Assembly: GCF_900188205.1 (NCBI RefSeq)
Contig: NZ_FZOH01000003.1
Coordinates: 22,539 to 86,538, forward strand
DNA length: 64,000 bases
From: Geodermatophilus saharensis
GTDB lineage: Bacteria > Actinomycetota > Actinomycetes > Mycobacteriales > Geodermatophilaceae
Direction: 5' to 3'
The notes beneath the pieces were generated by a model. The model was not told where the DNA came from. It worked only from the letters and a program-made list of their open reading frames with translations, and did not search any database. Below, piece after piece: positions 38,938 through 48,480 of the stretch. Position 1 is the stretch's first letter; each line of letters starts with the position of its first letter. The position numbers and the translations under genes are program-made.

Positions 38938-40580
38938 AGCAGGTGCTCCTGGTGGTCGAGCTCGCGCTCCAGCGTGCGCAGCCCGTCGTCGGGGAGCCGG
39001 CCCAGGTCGCGCCAGCGCAGCAGCTCCTGCCGCTCGGCGTCGATCACCGCCCGGCGCACCCGCAGCGCCGCCTCGTACTCCGGGGACATCGGCACCTCCC
39101 CGGCGGCGTCCTCGAGCACCTCCAGCCGCCGCCGGTAGCGGTCCACCCGGGTGCGCAGCGCGGCGCGGATCGACTCGATGGCGGCGTCGTCGAGGTGGTC
39201 GTGCTGCTCGGCCTGCAGCTCGTCGAGCCGGGTCAGCCCCGCCTCGACGGCGGCGACCCGCGCCTGGTTGCGCAGCCGGGCGGCGTCGGCGGCGTCGGCG
39301 CGCAGGCCCAGCCGGCGGACCAGCGGGGCGAAGGTGGCGCCCTGACCGACCAGGGTGACCAGCACCGCGAGGAACGCGCAGAACAGCAGCAGGTCGCGGT
39401 CGGGGAAGGGATCGCCGCCCTCGGTGACCAGCGGGATGGTGAAGACGGCGGCCAGGCTGATGACGCCGCGGGTGCCGGCCCAGCTCAGCACGGTGATCTC
39501 CCGCCCGGACAGCCGCGGCGCCGCGGGGGAGCGCCCGCCCGGCGGGGTCGTCTCGTCCTCGACCGGCGAGCCGCCCAGGCGCATGTGCAGGGCCTGCGGC
39601 GCGTGCTCGGTGAGCCACAGCCACAGCGGCCGCACCAGCAGCACCGCGCCGACGGTGATCGCCGCGGCGACCACCACGGTGGACGGCGCGTACTGGCCGA
39701 GGCCGCGGATGACCGCGGGCAGCTGCTGGCCGATGAGCAGGAAGACGACGCCCTCGAGCAGGAAGTCGACCAGCCGCCACACCGCGTCGGTCTGCAGCCG
39801 CGTGGCCCCCGACTGCCAGTACGGGGCGTTGTGCGCGATGACCAGCCCGGCGACGACGACGGCCAGCACTCCGGACACGTGCACGCTCTCGGCCAGCAGG
39901 TAGGCGACGAACGGCGTGGCCAGGGAGATGGCGTTGGACGTCAGCGGGTCGCGGCGCAGCCGGCGCAGCGGCCGGATGCCGTGGGCGACGACCAGGCCCG
40001 CGGCGACCCCGCCGGCCGCGGCCAGCGCGAACTGGCCGAGCGCACCCCAGGTGGAGAACCCGTCGCCGGAGGCCGCGGCGACCGCGACGGTGAGCAGGGT
40101 GAGCGCGGTCGCGTCGTTGAGCAGGCCCTCGCCCTGGATGAGGGTGACCAGCCGCGGGGGCAGGCCGACCCGGCGGCCGACGGCCAGCGCGGCGACGGGG
40201 TCCGGCGGGGCGACCGCGGCGCCGAGGGCGATCCCGGCGGCGAGCGTGGCGCCGGGCACCCACAGCGCGAAGCCGGCGCCGATGACGACCGCGGTGACGA
40301 GCACCAGCAGCACCGAGAGGCCGACGACGGTGCGCAGGTTGGCCCGGATCGCGATGAGCGAGGAGTCCAGCGCGGCGCTGTAGAGCAGCGGCGGGATCAG
40401 GACGCTGAGGACGACCTCCGGGTCCAGCGTCAGGTTCGGGCCGGGCAGCAGCGCGTAGACCAGCCCGGTCACCGTGAGCAGCGCCGCCGCGGGGAGACCG
40501 GTGCGGTCGGCCAGCCAGCGGGCGGCGACGATGACCGCGACCGCGGCCAGGACGAGCAGCAGGACGGTCTCGGGGTGCAC
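38919..40580 (-). CDS. CPA1-family Na+/H+ antiporter
   Basis: The 553-residue protein has about 12 helices followed by a cytoplasmic domain of about 150 residues rich in charged helices. LIPPLLYSAALDSS, GAAVAPPDPVAALAVGRRVGLP, the ion-binding region IQGEGLLNDATALTLL (NDA), and VLSWAGTRGVISLAAVFTIPL are CPA1/NhaP hallmarks. It exchanges Na+ (or K+) for protons for pH and salt homeostasis. GGAGG lies 8 nt before GTG 40580. Confidence 0.88.
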   Translation of the reverse strand: MHPETVLLLVLAAVAVIVAARWLADRTGLPAAALLTVTGLVYALLPGPNLTLDPEVVLSVLIPPLLYSAALDSSLIAIRANLRTVVGLSVLLVLVTAVVIGAGFALWVPGATLAAGIALGAAVAPPDPVAALAVGRRVGLPPRLVTLIQGEGLLNDATALTLLTVAVAAASGDGFSTWGALGQFALAAAGGVAAGLVVAHGIRPLRRLRRDPLTSNAISLATPFVAYLLAESVHVSGVLAVVVAGLVIAHNAPYWQSGATRLQTDAVWRLVDFLLEGVVFLLIGQQLPAVIRGLGQYAPSTVVVAAAITVGAVLLVRPLWLWLTEHAPQALHMRLGGSPVEDETTPPGGRSPAAPRLSGREITVLSWAGTRGVISLAAVFTIPLVTEGGDPFPDRDLLLFCAFLAVLVTLVGQGATFAPLVRRLGLRADAADAARLRNQARVAAVEAGLTRLDELQAEQHDHLDDAAIESIRAALRTRVDRYRRRLEVLEDAAGEVPMSPEYEAALRVRRAVIDAERQELLRWRDLGRLPDDGLRTLERELDHQEHLLPARPV

Positions 40581-40636
40581 CCGCGCATCCTCCCCGAGGG
40601 GCCGGCGGTGTCCGTTCCGCCACCCCCGGGCGGGTG

Positions 40637-41626
40637 CTACGCGGCGACGGCGTCCATGGCCTCGGCGACCAGGGTGACCGAGCGCAGCCGGGCCTCGGCG
40701 GTGGGCGCCTGGTGGGCGACGATGAGCTCGTCGGCGTCGGCCAGCCGCGCGAAGGCGGTCAGCTGCTCGCGCACCTGGCCGGGGGTGCCGGCGGCGGTGT
40801 GGGTGAGCATCGAGTCCACGTGCCGGCCGGCGCCGGAGGACAGCAGCAGGTCCGCCTCGTCGTCGGACAGGTCGCGGCCCTGGCCGAACAGGCCCACCGC
40901 CAGCCGCCGGCGGGTGGCCGCGAGCCCGGCCTGTGCGGCCTCGGCCGTGTCGGCGGCCAGCGCGTTGACCCCGGCGATGACGTAGGGGGCGTCGAGCTGC
41001 TCGGAGGGGCGGAAGTCGCGCCGGTAGGCGGCCACCGCGGGCTCGAGCATCTGCGGTGCGAAGTGCGAGGCGAAGGCGTAGGGCAGGCCCAGCGCGGCGG
41101 CCAGGCCCGCGCCGAACATCGACGATCCCAGGACGTAGAGCGGCACGTCCGTCCCGCGGCCGGGGACGGCCTGCACGCCGGGGACCCGCGAGCGGCCGGT
41201 GAGGTAGCCCTGCAGCTCCAGCACGTCCTGCGGGAAGCGCTCGGCGGCGGCGGGGTCGCGGCGCAGCGCCCAGGCGGTGTTCTGGTCCGAGCCGGGTGCC
41301 CGGCCGAGGCCGAGGTCGATGCGGCCGGGGTGCACCGAGGCCAGCGTGCCGAACTGCTCGGCGATCACCAGCGGCGAGTGGTTGGGCAGCATGACGCCCC
41401 CGGCGCCGAGCCGGATGGTGCGCGTGTGGGCGGCCACGTGGGCGATGAGCACGCTGGTCGCCGAGGAGGCGATGGCCGGCATGTTGTGGTGCTCGGCGTA
41501 CCAGACCCGCCGGTAGCCGGCCTCCTCCGCGCGCTGCGCGAGGGCCACGCTGGCGGCGATGCTCTCCCCGACGGTCTCCCCGCGGGCGACGGGGGCGAGG
41601 TCGAGCACGGACAGCGGGGTGCGCAC
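40637..41626 (-). CDS. LLM-class (luciferase-like) flavin-dependent oxidoreductase
   Basis: The 329-residue protein opens [53 protein letters not shown] and has [40 protein letters not shown], the typical (beta/alpha)8 FMN/F420 luciferase-like pattern of the alkanal-monooxygenase-like group. No flavin reductase is adjacent. GTG 41626 is chosen because CAGGAG lies 7-8 nt upstream. It is divergent from the hemerythrin gene. Confidence 0.83.
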   Translation of the reverse strand: MRTPLSVLDLAPVARGETVGESIAASVALAQRAEEAGYRRVWYAEHHNMPAIASSATSVLIAHVAAHTRTIRLGAGGVMLPNHSPLVIAEQFGTLASVHPGRIDLGLGRAPGSDQNTAWALRRDPAAAERFPQDVLELQGYLTGRSRVPGVQAVPGRGTDVPLYVLGSSMFGAGLAAALGLPYAFASHFAPQMLEPAVAAYRRDFRPSEQLDAPYVIAGVNALAADTAEAAQAGLAATRRRLAVGLFGQGRDLSDDEADLLLSSGAGRHVDSMLTHTAAGTPGQVREQLTAFARLADADELIVAHQAPTAEARLRSVTLVAEAMDAVAA

Positions 41627-41761
41627 GGGAGAGCTCCTGGAGGACGGCGACGGGAGGACGGCGGTCGTTGTCCGGTGCAACCCCGAGGGCCGCCGGGCTC
41701 TTCCGCAGCCGCGGTAGTCGGTCGCAAGTCACCGGCAACCGGACCGCGGGACGGTCCGACC

Positions 41762-42475
41762 GTGACCGCGACCGCCCCGCTGCCGTTCCCCGTCACCCCC
41801 CGCCGCCCGGGGGAGCCCGAGGCCGACGTCACGCGCCTGGCGCTGGCCCACCGCGCGCTGCGCGGTGGCTGCCGGCTGCTGGCCGACGTCGCCGCCGAGG
41901 TCGCCGGCGGCGCGTCGTGCCTCCCCGAGCGGGGGCGGGCGCTGGTGGCCTTCGGGCGCGCGGTGCTCGGCGAGGTGCGGGCGCACACCGCGCGCGAGGA
42001 CACCGTGCTGTGGCCGGTGGTCGCCGCCTGCGCCGGGACGCACGCCGCCGACCTGGAGCCGCTGACCGAGGACCACGCCGCCCTGCGGGCCCTGATCGGG
42101 CGGGCCGGGGCGGCGCTGCCCGCGCTCGCCGCCGCGGACCCGGCCGCCGCGGGCGCGTCGGCCACCGCGCTCACGGAGCTGGCCGACGCGCTCGACGAGC
42201 ACGTCGAGGAGGAGGAGCGGGAGGTCTTCCCGGTGGTGCGCCGGTGCGTGTCGGCGCGCGACCTGGCCCGCTACGAGGCGCTCTGCGCGCGGGGCACCGG
42301 CCTGCGGCAGGCGGCGTTCGCGCTGCCGTGGCTCGCCGACACCTGCGGGGACCCCGCCGAGCGGGCCGGGCTGCTGGCCGCGACCCCGGCTCCGCTGCGG
42401 GTGGTCCTGCGGCTGGCCGAGCCCGGCTGGCGGCGCCGGCGCGACCTCGTCGCCGGGGGTGCCGCCGGCGGTTAG
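41762..42475 (+). CDS. hemerythrin HHE domain protein
   Basis: The 237-residue protein has the helical hemerythrin-like metal residues in order: LALAHRALRGG, VRAHTAREDTVLWPVV, LTEDHAALRALI and LDEHVEEEEREVFPVV, each with the H, HxxxE or HxxxE-type ligands for a diiron site. A C-terminal extension of about 70 residues (CGDPAERAGLLAATPAPLRVVLR) follows. It may bind O2, NO or iron. Its stop overlaps the SARP gene stop by 4 nt (convergent). Confidence 0.8.
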   Translation: MTATAPLPFPVTPRRPGEPEADVTRLALAHRALRGGCRLLADVAAEVAGGASCLPERGRALVAFGRAVLGEVRAHTAREDTVLWPVVAACAGTHAADLEPLTEDHAALRALIGRAGAALPALAAADPAAAGASATALTELADALDEHVEEEEREVFPVVRRCVSARDLARYEALCARGTGLRQAAFALPWLADTCGDPAERAGLLAATPAPLRVVLRLAEPGWRRRRDLVAGGAAGG

Positions 42476-45400
42476 TCGCGCCGGCCGGGCAGGTCGCGGG
42501 CGTCGGCGATCCAGCCGGGGTGGCCGGTGCGCGCTGCCACGGCGACGGCGACCTCGCGGTGCGCCGCGGCCGCGGCGAGGTCACCCCGCGCGGCGGCCAG
42601 CCGGGCCAGCAGGGTCGCCGTCGGGCCGAGGGCCATCTGGGCGGTGTGCGTCCCGCAGACGGTGTCCCGGTAGGGGAGCAGCTCGGCCTCGGCCTCGGCC
42701 ATCCGCGCGGCGTCGCCGAGGGCCAGCCCCACCAGGCCGCGGCAGTACTGCAGGAACGGGGTGAACAGGTCCCGCACCACCCGGTGGCGCGACGGGCCCA
42801 GCGACCGCGCCTCCTCCGCCCGCCCGGCCAGCACCAGGGCCAGCGCCTGCATCTCGGCCGCGAGCTCCGGCGAGATCGGCGCCAGCGCGGCCATCTCCTC
42901 CGGGGGCACCGTCCAGGCCCCGGGGTCGGCGAGCTGCAGGGACAGCTGGGTCGTCAGCCGCAGCGCCCGCGCGACCTGCGGGTAGTAGCCGGCGTCGAGC
43001 AGCGCCTGCTCGGCCACGTCGTAGGCCGCCTCGGCGTCGGCCGTCCGCCCGGCGACGGCGGCGCGCAGGCCGGCGTAGCAGCGGGCGATGCCGGACAGCA
43101 GCGGCAGCCCGTAGGCCGCGGACAGCCGCTCGGCCTCCCCGGCGTGCACGTCGGCGGCCTCGAGGTCGAGCACGGTGCAGGCGTCCTGCAGCAGCACCAG
43201 CCGCGCCACCGCCTCGAACAGGCCGAAGCCCTCGCGCTGGGCGACGGCGAGCAGCTCGGTGCCCAGCGCCGTGGCCTCGCTGCGGTCGGTCCCGCGCACG
43301 GCGTGGAACTGGCGGACCGTCAGCGCGTGGGCCAGCGCCAGCGGGTCCCCGCCGAGGCGGGCGTCGGCCAGCGCCTGCGCGGAGACCTCGACCGCGCGGT
43401 CCTCGTGCCGCTCCTCGAGCTCGACGGCGAGCATCGCCAGCAGCCGGGCGCGCTGGGGGTCCCCCGCGGGCAGGCCGGCGACGGCCCGCTCGGTGCGCTC
43501 GACGAACCGGTCGTCGACGGGGTCGACCCAGGCGTTCCAGAAGGTCGGCACGTCCGAGGACAGCAGCACCGCGGCGGTCAGCGCGGCCGGCGCGTCCTCG
43601 GGCAGCACCGCCAGCGCCCGGGTGCGCAGCGCGCGCGCCTCCCCGACGGCGCCGGCCAGCGCGGTGGCGTGCGCCTGGGCGCCCAGCAGCCGGGCGAGGG
43701 CCGCCCCGTCGCCGGGCCGGGCCGTCGCGGTCGCCTCGGCCGCCCGGCCCCACATGACCGCGGCGTCGGCGTGGGCGAAGCGGCGCTCGGCGAGCTCGGC
43801 GGCGGCCTGCGCCCAGCGGGCGGCGGCCGCGGCCGACCCCGGCCCGGCCGCGGCGGTGTGGTGGGCCAGCGCGGTGACGTCGTCGGGCCGCAGGCGCTCC
43901 AGGACGGCGGCCACCCGCCCGTGCAGCCGGGTGCGGCGCAGCGAGGACAGGTCCTCGTAGAGGGTGTCGCGGACCAGGGCGTGCACGAAGCGCAGCCGGC
44001 CGGCGCCGGGCTCGACCAGCAGCCCGCTGACCAGCGCCGTCTCCAGCGCCTCGACCAGCGCGTCCTCGTCGTCGGCGCCGTCGGCCGGGGCGGCCGCGGC
44101 CAGCAGGACCTCGGCGTCGACGTCGCGGCCGAGGACGGCGGCCAGCCGCAGCAGCGTGCCGGTGCGCGCGGGCAGCGTGGCCAGCCGGTGCCGGACGACG
44201 TCGCGCACGGTGCCGGGGACCGCGTCGACGTCGGCGCCGGCGTCGACCAGCCGCAGGAGCTCCCGCACGTAGAACGGGTTGCCGTCGGCGCGGGCGGCGA
44301 TCGCGGCGCGGGTGCGGCCGTCGACCGGGGTGAGCGCCCAGTCCTCGACCAGCGCGAAGACCGCGCCGCGGTCCAGGCCGCGCAGCGACAGGCCCAGCGG
44401 CGAGCGGCGGGCGAGGGCGGCCAGGACGTCGGCCAGCCCGCCGGTCTCCTCGGCGCGGTGACCGGCGACCACCAGCACCGGGCACCCGGCCAGCGCCGGC
44501 AGCAGGTCCAGCAGCAGGGCGGTGGTCTCGCGGTCGGCGCGGTGCAGGTCGTCGACGGTGACCAGCAGCGGCGTGGCCGAGGCGACGGCGGAGAGCCAGC
44601 CGGCCACCGCGCGGTGCAGCCGGAACCGGTTGCCGGTCGGGTCGCCGCCGGTGTCGGCGGGGGCGTCGTCGGTCAGCAGCCGGGCCAGCGGTGCGGCGTC
44701 CGCCGGCGGGACGGCGGCGGCCAGCGCGCGCAGCGCCGAGGCCCACGGCCACGCGGGCGGCGCGCCGTCGGTCTCCGGGCAGGACACCGCGAGCGTGGTC
44801 CAGCCGCGGCCGGCGTACTCCGCGCGCAGGTGGTCGAGCACGGTGGACTTGCCGCTGCCGGCCTCCCCGGCCAGCACGGCCACCTGCAGCCGGCCCTCCG
44901 CGGCGCGGGCCGCCGCCGCGTCCAGCGCGGCGAGCTCGGCGTCCCGGCCGACCGGGCGGGGCACCTGCGGCGCCGGCCCGGGGGCGAGGACCGGCGGGGT
45001 GACGGGTGCGGGGTCGGCGGCGACGGGCGCGGCCCGGCCGACGGCGGGCGCGGGCGGGCGCGCGGGCAGCAGCGAGGGGGACTGGGTCAGCACCGCCTCC
45101 TCCAGCGCCCGCAGCTCCGGGCCGGGGTCGACGCCGAGCTCGTCGGCCAGCCGCGTGCGGACCTCGCGCAGCGCGGCCAGCGCCTCGCCCTGCCGGCCGG
45201 CGCGGTAGAGCCCGAGCGCCAGCAGCCGCCAGCCCTCCTCACGCAGCGGGTGCTCGGCCACGTGGGCGCGCAGCAGCGGCAGCGGGTCGCGCCCGCCGGG
45301 GGCGTCGAGGGCCACCGCGGCGCGCCGCTCGATCGCCGTCAGGCGCAGCTCGTCGAGGCGGGCGGCCTCCGGCGCGGCCCACGGCTCGTCGGCGTACTCG

Positions 45401-45849
45401 GCGTAGGCCGGGCCCCGCCACAGGTCGATCGCGGCGCTGTAGCGGTCCCGGGCCGCGGCGGGGTCGGTCGCGGCGAGCCGGTCGCCCTCGTCGAGCAGCC
45501 GCACGGCCTGCAGCACGTCGACGGCGTCCTCGTCGGGGCGCAGGGCGTAGCCGGGCGGCACGGTGACCAGCAGCCGGGCCGGCGTCCGCGGCGCGCGGCC
45601 GGGCTCGAGGATGCGGCGCAGGTGGCTGACGTGGGCCTGCAGGGACCCCATCGCGTCGGCGGGGGAGGCGGCCCGCCACAGGTCGGCGACGATCATCTCG
45701 GCGGGGACCATGCGGCCGCCGGCGACCAGCAGCCGGGCGATCACCGAGCGCTGCCGGCGACCCCCGAGGTCGAGGGGCGTCCCGTCCCGGACGGCGCCGA
45801 CCCCACCCAACACCCGGAACGAGACGGTTCCGGCACTCCCCGTGCCCAT
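42472..45849 (-). CDS. SARP/AfsR-type transcriptional regulator with AAA ATPase and TPR-like region
   Basis: The 1125-residue protein has an OmpR-like winged helix (residues about 8-100, FRVLGGVGAVRDGTPLDLGGRRQRSVIARLL), a BTAD domain (about 110-255, AYAEYADEPWAAPEAARLDELRLTAIERR), then an ATPase with Walker A LAGEAGSGKSTVL and Walker B LLVTVDDLHRAD, and a long Ala-rich helical C-terminal half like TPR repeats. Such proteins activate secondary-metabolite or adaptive genes, but no biosynthetic cluster lies in the window. TATGCT (45859-45864) lies 9 nt before the ATG. Confidence 0.88.
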   Translation of the reverse strand: MGTGSAGTVSFRVLGGVGAVRDGTPLDLGGRRQRSVIARLLVAGGRMVPAEMIVADLWRAASPADAMGSLQAHVSHLRRILEPGRAPRTPARLLVTVPPGYALRPDEDAVDVLQAVRLLDEGDRLAATDPAAARDRYSAAIDLWRGPAYAEYADEPWAAPEAARLDELRLTAIERRAAVALDAPGGRDPLPLLRAHVAEHPLREEGWRLLALGLYRAGRQGEALAALREVRTRLADELGVDPGPELRALEEAVLTQSPSLLPARPPAPAVGRAAPVAADPAPVTPPVLAPGPAPQVPRPVGRDAELAALDAAAARAAEGRLQVAVLAGEAGSGKSTVLDHLRAEYAGRGWTTLAVSCPETDGAPPAWPWASALRALAAAVPPADAAPLARLLTDDAPADTGGDPTGNRFRLHRAVAGWLSAVASATPLLVTVDDLHRADRETTALLLDLLPALAGCPVLVVAGHRAEETGGLADVLAALARRSPLGLSLRGLDRGAVFALVEDWALTPVDGRTRAAIAARADGNPFYVRELLRLVDAGADVDAVPGTVRDVVRHRLATLPARTGTLLRLAAVLGRDVDAEVLLAAAAPADGADDEDALVEALETALVSGLLVEPGAGRLRFVHALVRDTLYEDLSSLRRTRLHGRVAAVLERLRPDDVTALAHHTAAAGPGSAAAAARWAQAAAELAERRFAHADAAVMWGRAAEATATARPGDGAALARLLGAQAHATALAGAVGEARALRTRALAVLPEDAPAALTAAVLLSSDVPTFWNAWVDPVDDRFVERTERAVAGLPAGDPQRARLLAMLAVELEERHEDRAVEVSAQALADARLGGDPLALAHALTVRQFHAVRGTDRSEATALGTELLAVAQREGFGLFEAVARLVLLQDACTVLDLEAADVHAGEAERLSAAYGLPLLSGIARCYAGLRAAVAGRTADAEAAYDVAEQALLDAGYYPQVARALRLTTQLSLQLADPGAWTVPPEEMAALAPISPELAAEMQALALVLAGRAEEARSLGPSRHRVVRDLFTPFLQYCRGLVGLALGDAARMAEAEAELLPYRDTVCGTHTAQMALGPTATLLARLAAARGDLAAAAAHREVAVAVAARTGHPGWIADARDLPGRRD

Positions 45850-45970
45850 GACGGCGAGAGCATAGGTGGCGCCGCCGCCCCGGGTCAGCCTCCTGTGGCG
45901 GGAACCACCCCGATCCGGTCACCGCCGGCCCCACGGGCCCCGCCCGCCCGACGGGACCCGCGTGGTGGTG

Positions 45971-47209
45971 CTAGACGGATCCGCGGGTGCGCCTCGGCCG
46001 CGGGGACGCCGACTCGACCGGCGCGTCGGGGCCCTCGACGCCGAGCCGCCGCTCGAAGCCGGGCGGCACCACCACGTCGTCGCGGGACAGCTCGGCGGTG
46101 GACTCCCGGCCCAGGCCGGTGAGCGCGGACCCCAGGCCGTCGCGCAGCAGGTCCAGCACGTTCTCCACACCCGCCTGGCCGTTGGCCGCCAGCCCCCACA
46201 GGTAGGCCCGGCCGATCATGACGGCCTTCGCGCCCAGGGCCAGGGCCTTGGCGACGTCGGAGCCGCGGCGGATGCCGCCGTCGAGCAGCACCTCCACGGA
46301 GTCGCCGACCGCCTCGGCCACCGCCGGCAGCGCGCGGATCGAGGCCGGCGTGCCGTCGAGGTTGTTGCCGCCGTGGTTGGACACCGAGATCGCGGTGACG
46401 CCGGCGTCCACGGCGCGCTTGGCGTCGTCGACGCGCATGACGCCCTTGAGCATGAACGGGCCGTCCCACTGGGAGCGCAGCCAGGCGACGTCCTCCCAGC
46501 TGGGCATGGGCGACTGCATCCACATGCCGTACGCGCCGAAGAACGTGGGCGCGGTCTCGCCCGGGGTGGGGACCATGTTCGGGACGGTGAGGTCGGGGAT
46601 GTGCCCGGTCCTGGCGAAGTCCCACAGCCAGCGGGGGCGCAGCAGCACCTGCGGCGCGTAGCGGCGGGCGGCCTCGAAGTCGATCTTCGAGGGGATGAAC
46701 GGGCTGCCCCAGTCGCGGCCGTAGGCGAACGACCAGTCGAGGGTGGCGATCATCCCGACGGCGCCGGCCCGCTTGGCGCGGTCCATGCGGGCGAGCATCT
46801 CCTCCCGGGTGCCCACCCAGTACATCTGGAAGAACGTCTGCGGGTTGGCCGCCACGACCTCCTCCACCGGCTTGCTGGCGAAGGAGGACAGCCCCATCGC
46901 CACGCCGCGGGCCGCCGCGGCCCGGGCGACGGCGACCTCGCCGTCGGGGTGCACCGCCTGCACACCGGTCGGGCTGATCAGCACCGGCATGGACACGTCC
47001 TGGCCCATGACGCGGGTGGCCATCTCGCGCTTGTTGGACAGGCCCGCCGTGTGCGGGGCGAAGCCCAGCTCGTCGAAGGCGCGCAGGTTGTCGTCGACGG
47101 TCAGGCCCTTCTCCGACCCGGCCACCAGCGCGCCGTAGACGCCCTTGGGCAGCCGCCGCCTCGCCCGCCGCTGGGCCTCGGCCACCGTCTCGAACCACGC
47201 GTTCGCCAT
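45971..47209 (-). CDS. mftD: pre-mycofactocin synthase (LldD-like flavoprotein)
   Basis: The 412-residue FMN enzyme follows MftD closely: MANAWFETVAEAQRRARRRLP, LISPTGVQAVHPDGEVAVARAAAARG, SSFASKPVEEVVAANPQTFFQMYWVG, TLDWSFAYGRDWGSP, VSNHGGNNLDGTP, and the flavin-binding LDGGIRRGSDVAKALALGAKAVMIGRAYLWGLAANGQAG. MftD oxidatively deaminates the mycofactocin precursor to make the redox-active dicarbonyl. CAGGAG lies 6-7 nt before the ATG. None of mftA, B, C, E or F is in the window, so the gene is separated from the usual cluster. A different alpha-hydroxyacid oxidase is the alternative. Confidence 0.87.
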   Translation of the reverse strand: MANAWFETVAEAQRRARRRLPKGVYGALVAGSEKGLTVDDNLRAFDELGFAPHTAGLSNKREMATRVMGQDVSMPVLISPTGVQAVHPDGEVAVARAAAARGVAMGLSSFASKPVEEVVAANPQTFFQMYWVGTREEMLARMDRAKRAGAVGMIATLDWSFAYGRDWGSPFIPSKIDFEAARRYAPQVLLRPRWLWDFARTGHIPDLTVPNMVPTPGETAPTFFGAYGMWMQSPMPSWEDVAWLRSQWDGPFMLKGVMRVDDAKRAVDAGVTAISVSNHGGNNLDGTPASIRALPAVAEAVGDSVEVLLDGGIRRGSDVAKALALGAKAVMIGRAYLWGLAANGQAGVENVLDLLRDGLGSALTGLGRESTAELSRDDVVVPPGFERRLGVEGPDAPVESASPRPRRTRGSV

Positions 47210-47319
47210 GTCGTCTCCTGCTCCGTCGGACCCGTGGGGCCGGGCTGCGCCGGGGATGGCACTGAGTGCCACCCTAGCGCCGGAGGTGTTGCGCAGACCA
47301 CACCTGGCGGAGACGGCTC

Positions 47320-47347
47320 GGCCCCGCGACCGAGGGGTCGCGGGGCC
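47320..47347 (-). terminator. terminator hairpin, 12-bp perfect stem with 4-nt loop
   Basis: GGCCCCGCGACC, loop GAGG, GGTCGCGGGGCC. It lies just downstream of the small gene at 47367-47510 and upstream of mftD, isolating the two. Confidence 0.8.
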
Positions 47348-47366
47348 GGAGGAGGGTGCCGGCGGG

Positions 47367-47510
47367 TCAGCGGCGGGCGGCCAGCGCGGCGATCTCGTGC
47401 GCCGACTCCTGCGTGGGAGCGGCGGCGAGGGCGCGCTGCAGGGCGCGCTCGTCGCGGCGGGCGCGGGCGGTGGCCCGGGCGGCGGTGAGGGCGGAGCGGA
47501 GGCGGGTCAT
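47367..47510 (-). CDS. 47-residue basic helical protein, function unknown
   Basis: AAGGAA lies 6 nt before the ATG. The product, [20 protein letters not shown] through [21 protein letters not shown], is an Ala/Arg-rich amphipathic helix with a more neutral C-terminal half. A strong terminator follows. Small proteins of this kind are common in related genomes but I do not know a function. Confidence 0.55.
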   Translation of the reverse strand: MTRLRSALTAARATARARRDERALQRALAAAPTQESAHEIAALAARR

Positions 47511-47720
47511 GGCGGTTCCTTCCGGGCGACGGTCCACGGCGACGGTCGCTCCCGGCCGTCCCCGGCGGGCCCGCCAGGTGCGGTGCCGGTCACAGAAAAC
47601 CGGCGCCCACCTGCTGGGTCTGCAAATCCAACTGTCCTCCCGACCGGGCTGGCGCGCCAGCGCCGAGACCGTGATCCGCGCTGCACCCGGCCCGGTGAGA
47701 CGCCCGCCACACCGGCGGGC

Positions 47721-47761
47721 TAGCGTCGGGCCCGCCGACCCGCCGCCCGAGACCCCGGAGG
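47721..47761 (+). promoter_or_regulatory. promoter and ribosome site of the dienelactone hydrolase gene
   Basis: GCTAGCGTCGGGCC (TAGCGT at 47721-47726) repeats the promoter sequence at 35603, and GGAGG lies at 47757-47761. No ATG, GTG or TTG follows at proper spacing; a CTG does, 5 nt later. Confidence 0.5.
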
Positions 47762-47766
47762 CCGTC

Positions 47767-48480
47767 CTGCCCAGCACCGTCGTCCCCGGTGGCGTCAGCA
47801 CCCCGCAGCTGTCCGCGCACCTCGCCGTCCCGCCGGTGGGGGAGGGGCCCTGGCCCGGCGTGGTCGTCGTCCACGAGGCGTTCGGGCTGACCGACGACGT
47901 CCGCGACCACGCCGACCGGCTCGCGGCCGCGGGCTACCTGGCGGTCGCGCCCGACCTGTTCAGCGCCGGCGGGGCCCGGCGCTGCCTGCGCTCGACGTTC
48001 CGGGCGCTCAACCGCGGCGAGGGTCCGGCGTTCGGCGACCTCGAGGCCGCCCGCCGCTTCCTCGCCGACCGCGACGACTGCACCGGCCGCGTCGGGGTCC
48101 TCGGCTTCTGCCTGGGCGGCGGGTTCGCGCTGGTGGGCGCCACCCGGGGCTTCGACGTCTCCGCGCCCAACTACGGCTTCCTGCCGAGGGACGCCGAGCG
48201 GGTGCTGGCCGGCGCCTGCCCGGTCGTGGCCAGCTACGGCCGCCGCGACCCCGCGCTGCGCGGCGCCGCCGACCGGCTGGACCGGGTGCTCACCGACCTC
48301 GGCGTCGAGCACGACGTGCACGAGTACCCCGACGCCGGGCACTCCTTCCTCAACCGGCACCCCGGGCCGATCACCGCGCTGGAGAAGGTGCTCGGCGGCG
48401 GCCACCACCGGCCCTCGGCCGAGGACGCCTGGGGGCGGATCCTGCGCTTCCTCGACCGGCACCTGCGGACGGCGGCGTGA
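47767..48480 (+). CDS. dienelactone hydrolase family protein
   Basis: The 237-residue alpha/beta hydrolase has [37 protein letters not shown], the cysteine nucleophile elbow [13 protein letters not shown], the aspartate in [10 protein letters not shown] and the histidine in [10 protein letters not shown]. It opens lactone or ester rings, classically in chlorocatechol degradation. The start is unusual: CTG 47767 fits the upstream GGAGG and TAGCGT box, while the in-frame GTG codons at 47671 and 47695 precede that promoter. It overlaps the racemase gene by 4 nt (GTGA). Confidence 0.82.
   Translation: MPSTVVPGGVSTPQLSAHLAVPPVGEGPWPGVVVVHEAFGLTDDVRDHADRLAAAGYLAVAPDLFSAGGARRCLRSTFRALNRGEGPAFGDLEAARRFLADRDDCTGRVGVLGFCLGGGFALVGATRGFDVSAPNYGFLPRDAERVLAGACPVVASYGRRDPALRGAADRLDRVLTDLGVEHDVHEYPDAGHSFLNRHPGPITALEKVLGGGHHRPSAEDAWGRILRFLDRHLRTAA

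Noticed and set aside
41668-41761. Inverted GGTTGC/GCAACC elements upstream of the hemerythrin gene as an operator
   Set aside because: The arms are imperfect and irregularly spaced; not enough to claim a site.
41668-46122. 1484-codon open frame on the plus strand opposite the SARP gene
   Set aside because: It is an artefact of GC-rich codon bias: the product is Gly/Arg/Gln-rich without motifs, while the minus strand encodes clear SARP, BTAD and ATPase domains.
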